DNA of 64,000 nt, from assembly GCF_002443255.2 (NCBI RefSeq), contig NW_019211455.1, forward strand, positions 33,752,150 through 33,816,149. The letters run 5' to 3'. Below are positions 1 through 13,600 of the stretch, piece by piece. Below the pieces are notes generated by a model. That model did not search any database, was not told the DNA's origin, and saw nothing but the letters and a program-made list of their open reading frames with translations. Within the stretch, counting starts at the first letter, position 1. Every line of letters begins with the position of its first letter. Made by a program: the position numbers and the translations under genes. The DNA comes from Varroa destructor. Its lineage: Eukaryota > Arthropoda > Arachnida > Mesostigmata > Varroidae.

Positions 1-28
1 TATGCACTAGTCGCCACTATCGTCGTTG

Positions 29-523
29 TTATTGTGTACCGGCGCGCAGCATTAGTAGCAGTAGCAAAAGTTGTAGACTTAGTGTAAGGCCGCAGAGCAG
101 TAGTGACACGTTGCAGCCCATTGTTACGTTGGGCTGTTTGTGGTTGGCCACACATATGCGTACAGCACAGCCGGTGAGTTGATTCTCCCAATGGGGAGGA
201 GGAGAGAACAGAGAAGGGAAAGGCTGGTTGATGTGGGGTTCGGGGTAAACCGAACGAGAGCTCGGCAAAGGTGGCAGTGCTTGCGAGGCGGCAACTGCGC
301 GGGTGCTAGGAGAATAGGTAGCGGCACAAAAAACGTACGAGGGATGCCTAAGGTATCCAATGGTGGAAGCTAACGAGCAGAGGGCTGATGTTAAACCGAG
401 ACATGCAGCCAGGACAGCGACTTCTAGAAAAGAAACTCTATTTAGACTACAACTCTTGCGAGTTGCGGCGTCTGCCTTATTCCATTTCAAATTTGCTGCA
501 TCTACTGTCTGCTGTATGTTCAT
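29..523 (-). other. 164-codon open frame, probably not a gene
   Basis: The longest unassigned open frame in the window. It begins MNIQQTVDAANLKWN and ends in a Leu-rich run caused by CTG/CTA-type repeats. The surrounding 600 bp is less AT-rich than the rest, which lengthens chance frames. A consensus minus-strand donor (TTGAG|GTGAGT at 638-639) lies just upstream, so the region could be transcribed. No family resemblance. Confidence 0.15.
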
Positions 524-1131
524 GCTGCACCTCCTCCTGCTAGACTACTTATACTTGATTCGATGCACCTTTTCTGCGACCACTTCAGATCAGTCAGCAG
601 AACAGCAGAAGCTTCACTAAATAACAAAATCCACTCACCTCAATAGAATCGATTGGAAGCTATGCTGGGCAGTTGTTAGACCAACAACTTATCTGCTTGG
701 TTCAGCGCATGCAACGCACGTGCTAAACTCCTTGTGTCCAGCTGTATATATGCATAATGCATTTAATACTTAGGCATGGAACAGTATCACCATCAGTGTT
801 TGCATATGAAAATGTTAGTTTGCATCCTAGAAGCAGCGCGAGGGCATATAAAGTACAAATATTTCATCTACCTGTGGATATCTAACGAAATCTAAGGAAA
901 TGCATAGCGGAGAATAGGCCGGAATTGGTAGGAAAAAGAGAGGATAGCATCATCTATCCTGTAATAATTCTCCTGACAACAGCAGCTACTACTCGACGGG
1001 GTCCTTAAACTACTTGGTAGATCACGAACTCACTTAAAAGGGGATGATCGACTGCTTGGATTAAATATTAGACATGCTTGCATCAATACCAGCTATAATT
1101 AGTCGTATCAAATCGTATAGAGAACCGCTGC

Positions 1132-1164
1132 CATGAAAGTGCGTGGATGGCACGCACTTTCATG
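1132..1164. repeat. Perfect 14-bp hairpin with 5-nt loop
   Basis: catgaaagtgcgtg (1132-1145) and its exact reverse complement (1151-1164) enclose gatgg. It resembles a strong stem-loop. No gene lies nearby, and there is no T-run to suggest termination. Confidence 0.6.
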
Positions 1165-2443
1165 ATCAAAGATGAGCTGTTGGGTATTAACACAAGTAGT
1201 TGCACTAGCAAACAAATGATTCTGTGCTGCGATTTACGCTGCATCTGAATTTCTTAGCTGCGAATACGAGTATTCTCGTTAGTGGTCTGCTATATAAATC
1301 ACGCAATAGTTTTCGAACTATCAAACCATGCACTTGACTGACGTGTTCCCTTAAGTCTCTTAAGATCTCATGTTCTTTTCTTTTTCGGGTGCTTCAAGAA
1401 ACGTTGTTACATAAAAAAAGCTTAAGATTTAAGGCGCAAATACTGACCCGATTGGCTGCCTACTTTTTTAAGTCCCACACTCCGGGAAAGACAGCGATAA
1501 GTTAGGTGTGTAAGGCAACTTCATAGCCAGAAACGGTGATCGGGCGGCCAACCAAATCTGGTTCTGAGAACATTTGGCTGCGTCCCTCTAAATCATCTTG
1601 ACTGGATTCCGGGAAAGGTGAAAGCCTCACTGACATCTCCTTCCTTCTTTCTCAGTCTGGCTGCCTTTTTCCTGGTTGCGCTTGCCTGAGATCCGAACGA
1701 CGGACAGCATTGAGGGTTTACCAGCAGTACACGTATTTCGCAAGCAGTCGGACATGGTTCCGGAAATGAACGTCTTATGTACGTCATTCGTCCGGTTGTT
1801 CGACCCGTCTCTGCCGCCTGTACCTACTGTTAAAATTTATGTCTAGACCGACTGATTTTAGCTTTTTAACAAGGCTACGGCCACTGCTCGTCAGTATGTC
1901 GCACGCATTCAGTCGCAATTGGAGGGATCAACCCCTCCGATTGGCAGAGCAGTGGCCTGTTAGAAGGCCGCCGATACACTTTTGAGCCAAATGTACTGAT
2001 AGTGGAACAGCGCAATAGGTCTATCCCATAGAGATACACAGCCACTGACATATTAGAGCCAGCGAAGCAATAAATACGGCTGTAATAATTGTTTGCAGCC
2101 TTTGTTTCCTCATGACATGCTGTAGAATACGAACTGGCCGTAATCTGGCCTATTCTCTGTAATAGGCGGTTGTCTTTAGAATAGGATAGCACACATACTG
2201 GTTTCGCTGTTGACATCCGTGTCTCAAGGGCACATAATAATCCGGGTACCTATGCCATTAACTTCCTCTACGCAAGTTAAAATACCCACGTATTTACTTG
2301 TCCCCTGCTAGTCCAGATATAACTCGTAAAATTGTGCCGTCTATGTACCTATCTAAAACAATAAAACTGTCTTTGGCACTTTTTAACGGAACGAATGTGC
2401 AAAAGCTCTAATCTAGACAGTTGGTGGGTTTCATCCAAGCGAG

Positions 2444-2444
<1 letters not shown>

Positions 2445-2486
<42 letters not shown>
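2445..2486. repeat. (TA)n microsatellite
   Basis: Uninterrupted 42-bp TA tract. Similar tracts recur across the window and may have been deposited with transposons or arisen by slippage. Confidence 0.95.
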
Positions 2487-2489
<3 letters not shown>

Positions 2490-2540
2490 TAACACTTTTT
2501 AGGAAGAGCAGCTTACTACATTTGCACGCGATTATCCATA

Positions 2541-2799
2541 ATGTCTGACGAATGTGCTGAAGCCAAAAAAGTTGGGGAAGCCTCCGTAAATGGGCGCGTT
2601 GGACTTATATGCAGAAAAGGTACTTTCCTCAATGTTGCCATTTTTACAAACAGAAGCTGAAAGTAAAGTCAAATTTGAGCAGTATGGAGGAACAAATTTT
2701 GACGTCGCTGCCCAAGTTCCATATAGTCAGATTGACGTTACCGTGGTTGGAATTCAGTCATCTCAACATCGTGTTTGTCTACCGGCAAGGTATAATTAA
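2541..2799 (+). other. Two overlapping short open frames, unrecognised
   Basis: ATG at 2541 opens a 39-codon frame (MSDECAEAKKVGEASVNGRV...), and ATG at 2590 opens a 69-codon frame (MGALDLYAEKVLSSMLPFLQ ... NFDVAAQVPYSQIDVTVVG) in another phase. Both have protein-like composition and sit just after a (TA)n tract. A frame-shifted pseudogene would look like this, but I recognise no family. Donor-like sites (AAAAG|GTACTT, GCAAG|GTATAA) are weak. Confidence 0.15.
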
Positions 2800-4482
2800 A
2801 TTAGTAATCAAAATGTGAGAAAACGTGCTCAAGCTCACAGAGGCCCATTTGATTCAACTATATCGAAGAAAAATTGAAGTACTATAAATCACTTCTGCCC
2901 ACTTTAGTTTTTTTTATTCATTTTGATTAGGTGATTTAGAAGAAGCATTTGGCAGACAGAACATCGCAATACAACTGGTGGAAGAGGTGTACACATATCG
3001 ATAAAATACTGTGCCTACAACTGTGGTTTTCTACCGCCTTCTTTATTCATTATGCGCTTATATGCAGCCTTTACACTGGTTGTGCCAACGAGGGAGCCTC
3101 TCCAGTAAACGGTTGTCCATGTAATGCACAGCCAAGATTGATCCCAGTTATTGACGGCGAGACATTTCTGTCATTGTTACAAACTTCCGCGTTATGCACA
3201 GAAATAATCGGGTCACGAGCTTTTCTTTGCCTCTGTAGGCACAAAAAATGTGTGCGGATTAAAAAAGATATTACGAATGCTGCACTGCTATTAAAGTTCA
3301 ATAATTAAGGTCGTCGATAAAAGTGCAGTCGCCTGTTTTAGTATTGATTTATCATCCTATACAGCATGTTTCGTAAGTATAACATAGTATTATAATAAGA
3401 GAAAAACGCTTTTTGAGATGCTCGTGTTACAAATGTACTGCATAGTTGAACCCGCTCGCCATCGTAATTACTTGCGTATCTTCTTCCACATTAACGTGAA
3501 ATAAAAAGCCTCCAATCGTTAATATGAAACTGACCAGAGGCCATGTTTCGTGACCAAGTGGTCGCTAGATCACATTGTATGCCTCACCGTTGGCCCCTCT
3601 ACTTGTGTCATGATCTTTTCTTATAGCCACACCTACAGCGATATAGTAGTATCAGTAAGAACGAGTCCCCCATACTAGCTGTTATGAACAGGATGTACAG
3701 TGGTTGTTTATTTAGCATTCGTTGTTACACACAGATTTATTTACACACAACAGAAAATTTTTTTTATTCAGCTTGAGGAAATATGCTACGATATGGTCAT
3801 CCACCATTTAATCTTGTTTTCCAGATAGGATACTTGTTGGGATGTATCTTTCAGACTGAAACATAACTTAGTAAACCTTTATCACTTTTTCAGAGACTCA
3901 CCAGTTTTTATTTTCAATTCAAATATGCACCATTATTATCTATGATCTTCTACAATTTGCTTATTTGATAGCCTATTTGTTCTGCAAGTGTAAAAATCTA
4001 AAATGCGGGCATCTATAAACTTTCAAAGGGTAATTTCAACATCATGTTAAGACTTAAACAACAACTTTCATATTAAACAGCTGTCGAGAATTTGAAACAG
4101 AATGTGTTTTGTGAAAGAAATGTGTGACGAGTATTGTCGTTCTCGGCAAGTCTTTAACTCAAAACCTCCGCATTTTTACTATCGTAATTATCTTCGTCTG
4201 AGGTGACACGTTTTTTAGCTCCTTTGGCTATTCCCCTTAGTCAAGCAAGTCCTTGGTATCACTTCCCCAGTATAAGCTCAATGATCCGTCCCCAACGGTG
4301 GCCTTAGCAAGGTTGTGTTTTGCTGGGTTTATCTGGGGTTTCGACAGCAGACGCATGAAACGGCGTAATAATCATATGCCGTGATAAACATCTGCTAGCT
4401 CTGAAATTTTAACTATAAATGGCCAATTCACGACAGCCAAATCGGAGCACTCAAAGAGCTGCATGTTAGCTACTCCGTCCAC

Positions 4483-4526
4483 TGCACGATGCCGGTCGAC
4501 CCCGTGCGGTCCAACGGCATCGTGCA
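4483..4526. repeat. Perfect 12-bp inverted repeat with 20-nt loop
   Basis: tgcacgatgccg (4483-4494) pairs with cggcatcgtgca (4515-4526). The loop carries a GTCGAC palindrome at 4495-4500. The stem is GC-rich in an AT-rich setting. Confidence 0.55.
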
Positions 4527-7500
4527 CAAGGACCAGTTCACCTTGGTTCGCTAATCTTCGACTGCTAATCCGGAGTTTTTCATCATCCAGTCGTTGACAG
4601 TATACCTCAGCTGTAATCGACGAATCGAAACCTATGCGACTAGTAGTAGGTAGATAGTACCTGCATTAGACCACCAACCAAAAACCGTGGGCTATTGCAG
4701 CTTTATATTTGCTTTAGGATGATGTCCTGCCAGTTCACCCATCCACAGATCTGACCGTCTGTGATTGTCGTAAAAGATCAATTTTTCATCAATACTCTGT
4801 ATAAGCATAGATCACTATTATAACGTGAGGTCTGTTTTTGATATCCGCTTAAATCCTGCGGAACCCATTTGTTCAATTGTTTACCCCGAATAAACTGATC
4901 GAGGTAGACAGGTACAGTATTTATACATACACGAAACCTAAATGATTACACCTGTGCATTTTGATGGCTTCCACGACAACTCTTCTTATTCGTTTGCGAC
5001 GGGATCTCTCATAAAATCTCAATTTCGAGTTCAAAATTTGTCTCCCTTTTCGAATTTAACGGCTCACGATGCTTCTAGTAGTAAAACTTTATACGGGGAG
5101 TTGTTTCCGCTTCAGTAATTCCAAGATCAAAGTCATACGCGTAAACAACTCGATTTTTTTTTTTGTTCTCCATGGCTCACTAGAACTCGCCTGCCAGAAA
5201 TCGAAGTGATGACGATCGAGTAAAAGGCCTCAGATTTCGAAGGGTACAAGTGCATACGGAATAAAAAAAGAGTGCTATGAAATATTGTACCGTTAAGGCT
5301 ACATGATTTTGAAATATAAGATTTACATTTGTCACTAAACAACCTAATGTTAAAGCAACGTTGGCACACTATGTAAAGTAAAAACATCACTAGAAAATAT
5401 TTAGCTTTAAACGTCCAAAAACGAATTACAAAAATCAAGAACTTTAATCGCCGCTGGAGAAAAATACTACATATGCAGTAATGTTTTTATCGTCTCAGTG
5501 GTTAAAATACAATGAGATTTGTATACCCTTATGAATCTCGGACCGATTTTCCCATCGGGAAGATGCTATCGACTACTTCCAATTCGATCACAATACCTCA
5601 GTACATGCTTTTCAAAGACACTAAAAATAGAGCAAATTAACAGAATTAATCCTCATCTATGTAAGCACACTTTCTTCATTTTTCACGAAGCTAACTTTGC
5701 CCCAAATACTAATATATTTGCGCTAAGATCGTTCACACATATAGGCAAGTTTTGCAACCAATCGCTGTGAAATAGCACAACTCTGTGATGACTGACCATA
5801 GGTAGCATCCCAGGCGTTACTAGCAAATAGTACAACGCATTTAGAAAATTTTAAATCCTTAAATCTTTAGAATACGCGCACATATGCTCTGCTAGCTTGA
5901 GCGACGTTGGGTCCGTTCGCCGGGTTTAGTCGCTAGTTTTCGCGATGGTACAGTGACGTATTCTGCCTGCTAACCGAAAGGACGTAGAAGTGTTCTAATT
6001 CTGAGACAGGTCGTTTGACGCGAAGAGCCAGTCGTTTGAAGCGACGTTGAAGCATTTAGTTAAGTTCTATAGAATATGGCCGTATAAGAAATATGCTTTG
6101 GCGGAAGAGGTAACTACTTGAAGCTTCCATTGTAGTTTCTGTTTGTGGATTGGCAGTAGTTATATGTTCTGTATTAGAATATATTTTTTCGTAGCGTTGA
6201 AACTGCATAGGGTTACATCTTCAAAAAGCAATGCTTTCTAAAGCTAGACGGGTCAGAATGTGAATCAATTGTACTTGGAATATTACTAACTTAGAAATAT
6301 ATATTTGCCTTATAGACACACAGGCGGACCTGCCCTATATCATAGCTTCTTTATCTTTCACGATCGTATTGCATAAGGTTTGACCTATTCCTTTAAGGAG
6401 ATATTATAATACTGAAATCCAATGACACTTCTGAAAAACCATATTGGACCGACTTGCTGGAGAACTGTATCATAAGCTTTAATGTATTGCCGAACATGTA
6501 AAACTTCACCCCCTAATCTAGTTCAATTCGACGCAGCTTCACTGAGTAGTATTTGTATAATACATTTAATAATGGATCAGCTAAGGGAATGGATAGATAA
6601 TTCATTCCCTAGCTACTACCTATGGATTCACTGTTACCTCTGATCGTGGCCTAACTCTTTCCGAAGTTGTCTTTTTTTTTTTGAAATTGGCTATTATTTG
6701 CCATATTATTACTGAAGTTTTACTTTCTCTGAATTTACGGATCGGAGAGTTTTGAATAAACATGTATAACTCAGGTTCAGCCGAATTTGTCAGTATAATT
6801 TGATAGCAGCTAAGCGCTAGTGTATCGCTGCAGACGCGCAAGGATGCGCTCTCCTATGAAAAAGTTCCGTCCATAATAGAAAGTCAACTTTGGCTAAAAT
6901 CGACTTCCTATTGTCAACAATAGATCTGTTTAGGTTTTTTCTGTGCCGCTCTACCATGGAATTAAACTGCATTTTAAGCTAAATCTAGCAAATATGGTCT
7001 TTATATTTTCTGCGGTAGTATTACGTATCGAAATAAATATAGGCCTTCCGCACTACTATACAAAAGTCTTACGCTTGCCTTTATCTACTTTCTTTGCGAT
7101 GCGCCGACGTTGTCGAGTTCTTTCGAAATAATCTGCCAGATTATGGAGGTCATCAAACAAATTCAAAAAATGTACATAACTTAAAGTGGAAAAAATAACT
7201 CTTGATTTAATAGGGGATTCTCTTTTTCACTAAATAAAGCAAACATCCAAGTTTAATAAAGCTTAATCAGAACTTAACAATGTCTCAAATCAGCAAAAGG
7301 TTCTATTCGTTTGCATTTTGGGAAAATAAGAGTTGGTCAACGCTTCGAAAATTTTAGTTAACCCTGTGAAAACCTGTTTATGGCATACGCACCATGTATT
7401 TGTTAACAGCTCAAAAAAGGTCCGCGTTTGGACTAAGCTCTCTGATTAATTACGCTTGACAACTTGGGCTACCGCTACTTCATGAAACAAATAATAATGT

Positions 7501-9458
7501 CAGTTGCTACTTTAAATTAAGTTGGATTTTTTTAAAATAATACTTGTTTATTGCAATTACCTTAATGCAGCTCGTATGAATATTATAAAAAAGTTATTAA
7601 ATGTAGAAAAACAAAAATTAAGCCATCAAAATTTGTAGAAGCCTCTACATCGCGGGATTGTATACTTCCAAACAACCGCGGATATATCTGCCTTTGCATA
7701 TAAAATAAACGAGGCCACAAACGACAGAAAGAGAGGCTTCTGGTCACGTAATGCATTTTGCCTCTATCTTAACGGAGCCCTTTAGCGGTGGGCCAGCTCC
7801 TCTCCGTCCTTAGCGCACAACGTGCAATACATTTTCGCCGTTCTACGTAAAGTCAGAAGAACAGGCAAATAAGGCAAGCGGTGAAAGAGTACTCAATAGC
7901 TTCGTCATGGCTGGCGTCTCCTCCCTTTCTCAGTTAATTCTCTTTTCGTGTGAAGGGCTGAGCTTTCCAGTTGTGTTGATGCTTCACTTACTATTAGTGG
8001 ATTGCATCCAGTCGACTTTTCTGTGGTTTGGAGTTGTGGTCACAACACGCGCAAGTAAGGGAAAGCTGTTAGGCGTTGTCGCCTATCCCCTGTTCTGATC
8101 TCGTTGTTTTCGCAATGTCCTTGGGTGGGCCTTCGACAACGTGTTTGCCTTCGAGCAGGTCGCATTAAAAGTTTGCTTTCTCTGTGCAGTACTTCAACCT
8201 TTCTCCTTCAGCATGTTTGGTCGCCTCGTTGCTCTCACCTTCGGAAAATTCGCTTAGGTGTTCGAGCCTCTGTGAGCGGACGAAGTCGAGGGCATATTAG
8301 GTCCGGCGCGTGCGCCTTCCAGTTAAGATAAATAATGCATATTTCCGTGTGTCCGATGGAGCGGCTATTGAACAGAAACAATTCAGCTGTGTAATGCTGG
8401 CAGGTAGCAAAGAAATTTCGGATCTATGTCATGTACTTAAGCGGAATTTTTAAAAGAATCAAGCGAAATGTGCTGTTGTAGCGCGGGAAACTCTGGAGAG
8501 CTGGCTTACGCGTAAGTACTAGTTAGTAGAACAGAGTAACACCGAAAAGCTTTACACATTATCGCCTACAGTAATGCTTAAAATGATGAACGGCCATGGG
8601 CGTTGCCGTTTCGCGACTTAGACGGTAACAAGTATACGTATACGTATACGTATACGCAAGACCACTTATGGTAATGTTAAGCTCAATAGAGTTGCCATTC
8701 ATTCATTCATCTATACTGAACCCTACAATAAACCCTGTCGAAGTTCATTATTACAAACTATGTCTCAGCCTAAAAATTCACCACTGTAATTTGAGTTCGG
8801 GCGCTGTGGGCCAGATTGCTGTACTCTATCCAAACACATCCTTCGCAGCTGAAGTCTCGCCCTCGCAAAAACACACGAATTCCAGATTATGCAAGCTTGT
8901 TCATAACTCATTATTCTTAAAGTAATTAAGAAAAAAAACATTAATTTGAAAAGGATACTCCTGAACCAGGTATTTTCCGAACGAAACTGGATGTCCTGAG
9001 TCCACTGGCGATGGAAACTACTGATGAAAACTTTTTCCGTGACGAAACGAAGGAAATTGGCCAAATCGGAATGGTAACGTTGGAGAAGTCTCCAAGAAGA
9101 CTTAGTTGGCAGAGGGAGCATCATTTCGATAAACTTGAAGCATAAAAGTCCTCAGCTATATTTTCAAGCGAATCAGAGTGTCATCTATCGTCTTCTGTAA
9201 ACCTATTCCAAATCCTAATATGTAGCTTATACGAAGAACTGCTGGTAATAATTTCAATATGTACTTTTAACTCCGCTGTTTACAGCCACTACTACAATGG
9301 ATGATGTATGAACTAGTAGTATCATTAATATATCGAATTGGATGTGTAGACAATATTGGAGATTGAAACAAATTACAAACTAAAACTCGAATGTATATAT
9401 TAGAGATCAGAAAATACTTTATTGTTGTTTGCAATTAAAAACTTGATAATTTTACACA

Positions 9459-9464
9459 TTTATT
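9459..9464 (-). terminator. Candidate RAD17 polyadenylation signal
   Basis: AATAAA on the minus strand, about 380 nt past the RAD17 stop; a second AATAAA lies at 9418-9423. Either would give an ordinary-length 3' UTR. Called by motif and position only. Confidence 0.35.
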
Positions 9465-9844
9465 CATGACAAGCTTACACTCCAGCTTCAGTGTTCAAAA
9501 TCTTTAATTCAACACTAACCGTCGCCCCATATCGCGTTCTCCACGATACTAACATACCTAACCGGAATTTAGACCAGCTCACCAAACTCAAGGCTGCTAT
9601 GGACAGTTTTGCTACGGCTTCTTGTTGTGTATATGTCTAAGGTCAGACTTTTGACTTACACAGTTTAGTATCACGTGTAATATTTTGAACTGTACAAAAA
9701 ACAAGGAATACTCGAGGCATCACACACTTTTTGGTTCGACAAGTCTATCCGAACCGTTTAGATAGGTGTCTTTGATCTTTTATGAATGTTGGAAGTCTTA
9801 AGCTACGATGTAAGATACGATTTACCCAGATATGAAAAAATGTT

Positions 9845-10602
9845 TTAATCGGAATCAATCTCTTCAATTTCAATTTCGTCCGGTGGGACCAGCTCCATGA
9901 CAATCTCCTTTTTTTCAGGTATATTTGATACCGCATCTTCATCTGCTTCGTCCTCCTCTGGAACAAATTTTTCACTAAAACTTCTCTCCGCTGGCTGTGA
10001 AGAAAACATTGCCTTCCTAACAAAAACACAGTCATTAATAACTTTCCATTGTTCCTGGGACAAGTTTTTAGGTTTTATCTTGAACATGTATGGCAATATA
10101 TCGCTAACTAAAACATCCACCGAGGCTCCTTGGATGAGGAATTGGTGACGCACTTCATCTAAACGATTTTCGACCTTCTTGCGATCCAATATCGGCTTCT
10201 TAAACGTGCCAAAGTAAGTTTTTTCTTTTGGTTTTTCTAAATGGTACATTAGGCCCCGTAAAGTTGTAGACAATCCGAATGAATTCATGCATCCTGTGGG
10301 ATCCCATACAGAGCCAAAATAATCTCCAAGGGAGAACCACTCAAGACAATTAGCTGCAGAGTCGATGCTAGCATAAACATTTGAGGCATTGTTATGCAGC
10401 ATCCTTATGAAGAGATCCTGTGATACACAGGTTCGATCGAACACCGCTTCTGGGTTTTCTTTCAATGGAGGCTTTTCATAACATTTTAAATGAGCGGCCA
10501 ACTCATGTACAACGTTATCTTCGCGCTTTGCATATAAGATCTTGCCCAACGAATGAAAGAGATACAATGAACTATCCTTCCGTGTATCTCCCCCTTTTTC
10601 CT
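9845..10602 (-). CDS. RAD17: RAD17 coding exon 7 with stop
   Basis: 758 nt, residues 316-567. Acceptor ttttttcag|AGGAAA. Begins EEKGGDTRKDSS, then LYLFHSLGKILYAKRED, the helical collar region, and an acidic tail EIEIEEIDSD that resembles the acidic RAD17 C-terminus known to bind the 9-1-1 clamp. The stop is TAA at 9845-9847. The 3' half is intronless. Confidence 0.95.
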
Positions 10603-13600
10603 CTGAAAAAAATGAAGATAATCAATCCGAGTTCTTTTTCAGATAGCTTAACAAAGGTAAAACAAAGTATAATTCAAACAAATCGCGTTAATACATTACT
10701 TTCTTTCATAACGAAAACCATCTTTTAGATTGGCGTTTATACATTCGCACACGGTACGCAGCATTAAAAAAAATAAACAGCTTAAGGCAAGCCTCAGACC
10801 ATTGTTGACAAATAATACGATAAAAACAAATAAAATGATGTTGCACAAATGAGGAGCTGCTCTTTAGCTAGTGCTTATCTGGCAATAAGATATATTCTAA
10901 GCTTAAGTTTATGGACTACTCTAGCTATTAGACTAGCTAAATTTGCCAATATAAAATCGTATTCAGTAATAACAGGCCTAAATTGCTACGATGTCTATTA
11001 AAAATAAAGGTCGCCCACTCAAAACAAAGTTACTTGTCTTCACGGTATAGAGACAACAAACCTTCGTGTAAATAAGTGTTATAAATAAGGGCAACAACGG
11101 GTTTTCCAATGAGAAAATTGCAACGAGATTGCCAACTATGTACGAAGATCTTCTATTTTATGTAATCCATTTGTATCCCAGTGCCACTTCCAAAAAAATT
11201 TTCGCAGTTTCCAGCAAGAGCTGCGGAATTTGTATTTGCACTTCTTCAAGCCTAACCTATTGAATTAGGCATCAATGAGGCGTCTACAGTATTCCGCACT
11301 GCTATAACAGTTCTCATAAACAAGAAAAAAGATGTAAACTCATGTCTGCATTCTGCAACCTTTGAAAAATGTCAGTAATAGGACCATAAATACGATTTTG
11401 AATGCTCAGCAATTGATCTCCAACAATATAGTTTATGTGTTTGTTCTAAAGGCCTTATACCCTTCAATCATCATACACTCAGCATGACTGGATCTTTCAC
11501 CGTAGTCAGTCAGTCAGTCAGTCAGTCAGTAAGCTTTTTTCAAATTCCCAGTTTTGTGTCTATTTTGTCGGGCCTGAGAAAACCAACTACGTTCGAACAT
11601 GCACTACTTAAAGCTCTCTAGATTAGACTCTAGCATTTACCAAAGGTGAACTCAAAGCGTCTACACTACGTGGACAATTTTAGTTGCGTATAAGTAGTTA
11701 CTGTGCTCTCGCGTACGTTTGTTTGATTCGTTGATACTACATCCGATACAACGAAAAAAATAACTCGGCCAGCTGCTCTGTCCCATCTACTCGGTTCTTT
11801 TTCCGCGTCCGCCTAATTCTTCTATTTCAATGTTCCGACAATACTAGTGGCATGCCCTAGGTGTTCCAACACCCTGATCTAATACAAGCGCATTTGTGTT
11901 ACACTCAACCTAACTTGTAGCCTGAGTTCATATTTATATTCTCTGGGACTTTCGATGCAGCTGTGCTAGCATTATGTTTCGTCAACCGGTTTCATCTAGT
12001 CTGACTGTTGCAGTTATTCTACTGCAGAGTCTGATTCTCGACACGCAGGATCCCTCACGCTGAAACTTGGTTCGCGGCTGATTTCACATCCAGCTTGATG
12101 TTAACGATAGCTGAGGTATATACTAATGCTTTTTTCCTAGCATTCCGATATAGTGATTCTAATTTCCTGACCTGGTAAATTTATTACCTCGTTTCAGCGA
12201 CACTTCGTTACCTTGTTTTATCTACAACACGGCCCCATTTATTCGGTGTTCAAAGTTGATTACCTGAAGTTTTGACACTAAACCAACAATCTCGTCGTGA
12301 AAAGTTCTGACTTTTTTCTTTTCAATACCTGTTCAGAGTGATTTTTTCGCAGCCCACAAGAAAAGATGACGAAGTGGCGACAGGCCTGAGAAGCTAACAA
12401 GGGCGCATTGAACCCGATTTAACAAACTGTTGCCAGAAAACTTGCACATCACTACTTCGAGGGTCAGATGACGAGAAGAAAATGTAGGCGGAAAAGACAC
12501 CGATCGTTAGGTAGATGGAAACCGTAGAAACCGTCGGAAGCAATACTAAACGGCATTAACGAAAGTAAAACTGGAAATATCAATTAGTTTAATGGAGATT
12601 AGCTCGAGCGAAAAACAACCGGCATAGATGTTACTTATAGAGCTGATAGTCGGGCACTTTGCTTGTCACTCGTTTACGGGCAGTAGCGACGAAAGAACAA
12701 AGAAGTCTCTCACGGCCAGCGCTTTCAATTGATGTCGAGACGACGCGTAGGGGCTTATAAGCCATCAATCGTCGTTCATTAAGGCTTTGGGTCAAGGTTT
12801 TTCTTGTTTGTGGTCTATTTGCTCTCAGGGCTAAACGCCGTTAGTTACGGTGGCTTAGCCGTTAGTGTTTGACTCGTCAACTAAGCTCATTAGCCTCATT
12901 CGTTTGCCAGGATGAGCTGTTGGACTACCCGCCTGTTATTGTAGGGGTCGTAAAACAGCGCTCTTTGTCACTTTTCTGCCCAGGCTCACCTGGGCGAAAT
13001 AGGCTGAAACACCTTGAGGTCAGTTAAATGATAGGTCTCCGAAAGTGCAGAGAGGGTTGGCTATTAATTTTAAACAGCTTCAATTCGTAAAGCAGCGTCT
13101 GTCAATGTTTTTGTGTTCATCTGTGTACATGTTCGTAGCTAAATCTGCTCAAGTATTGACTAAAGTCATTCCTCAAGTGTCTTCCTTTTCCTAAACACGC
13201 GAGTCGTGGGCTATATTTTCCGCAATACCATATAGAAACAAGAATTTCGGTATTTTTTGCAACACGTTTACTTACCTTTATTATTTTTCTGCTCTTTCTT
13301 CTTTTTTTTACAATCGAAATTCGTGACGATTTTGGAGTCTCGCATGCTAGCTATTTGCAAAAGATTAACTGCCATGCGCAAGTCTCCATCGCAATGCTGT
13401 ATTACTGAGTCTACTTCTGCTTCAGCGAGATGGCGAAAAGCCGTTCCGAACGCCTACATCATAAAAACCGCTATTATTACTAATATTAATCAACACATGC
13501 TCCTATAAGTCAACGGGACAATAATTGCTCTACTGAATACAAATCAACGAGCGTTTAACGACTCTTAAGTTCTAAATACAGATTTTACATAAGGACAACG

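Larger units (their letters stand above)
524..9400. other. Intergenic stretch beyond the RAD17 3' end
   Basis: I find no recognisable gene on either strand. It holds a (TA)n tract at 2445-2486, two hairpins (1132-1164 and 4483-4526), a TATACG tandem repeat at 8632-8656 and scattered open frames under 120 codons without family resemblance. Confidence 0.5.

Noticed and set aside
29..523. 164-codon minus-strand open frame as a gene
   Set aside because: Low-complexity leucine tail from simple repeats, no family resemblance and no start context. Kept only as a low-confidence open frame.
2949..3308. 119-codon plus-strand open frame
   Set aside because: Starts from TTG rather than ATG, has no recognisable domain and no supporting splice sites.
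8765..9124. 119-codon minus-strand open frame with faint transposase-like words near the end
   Set aside because: The resemblance to a mariner SPDLAPS block is too short and out of order.
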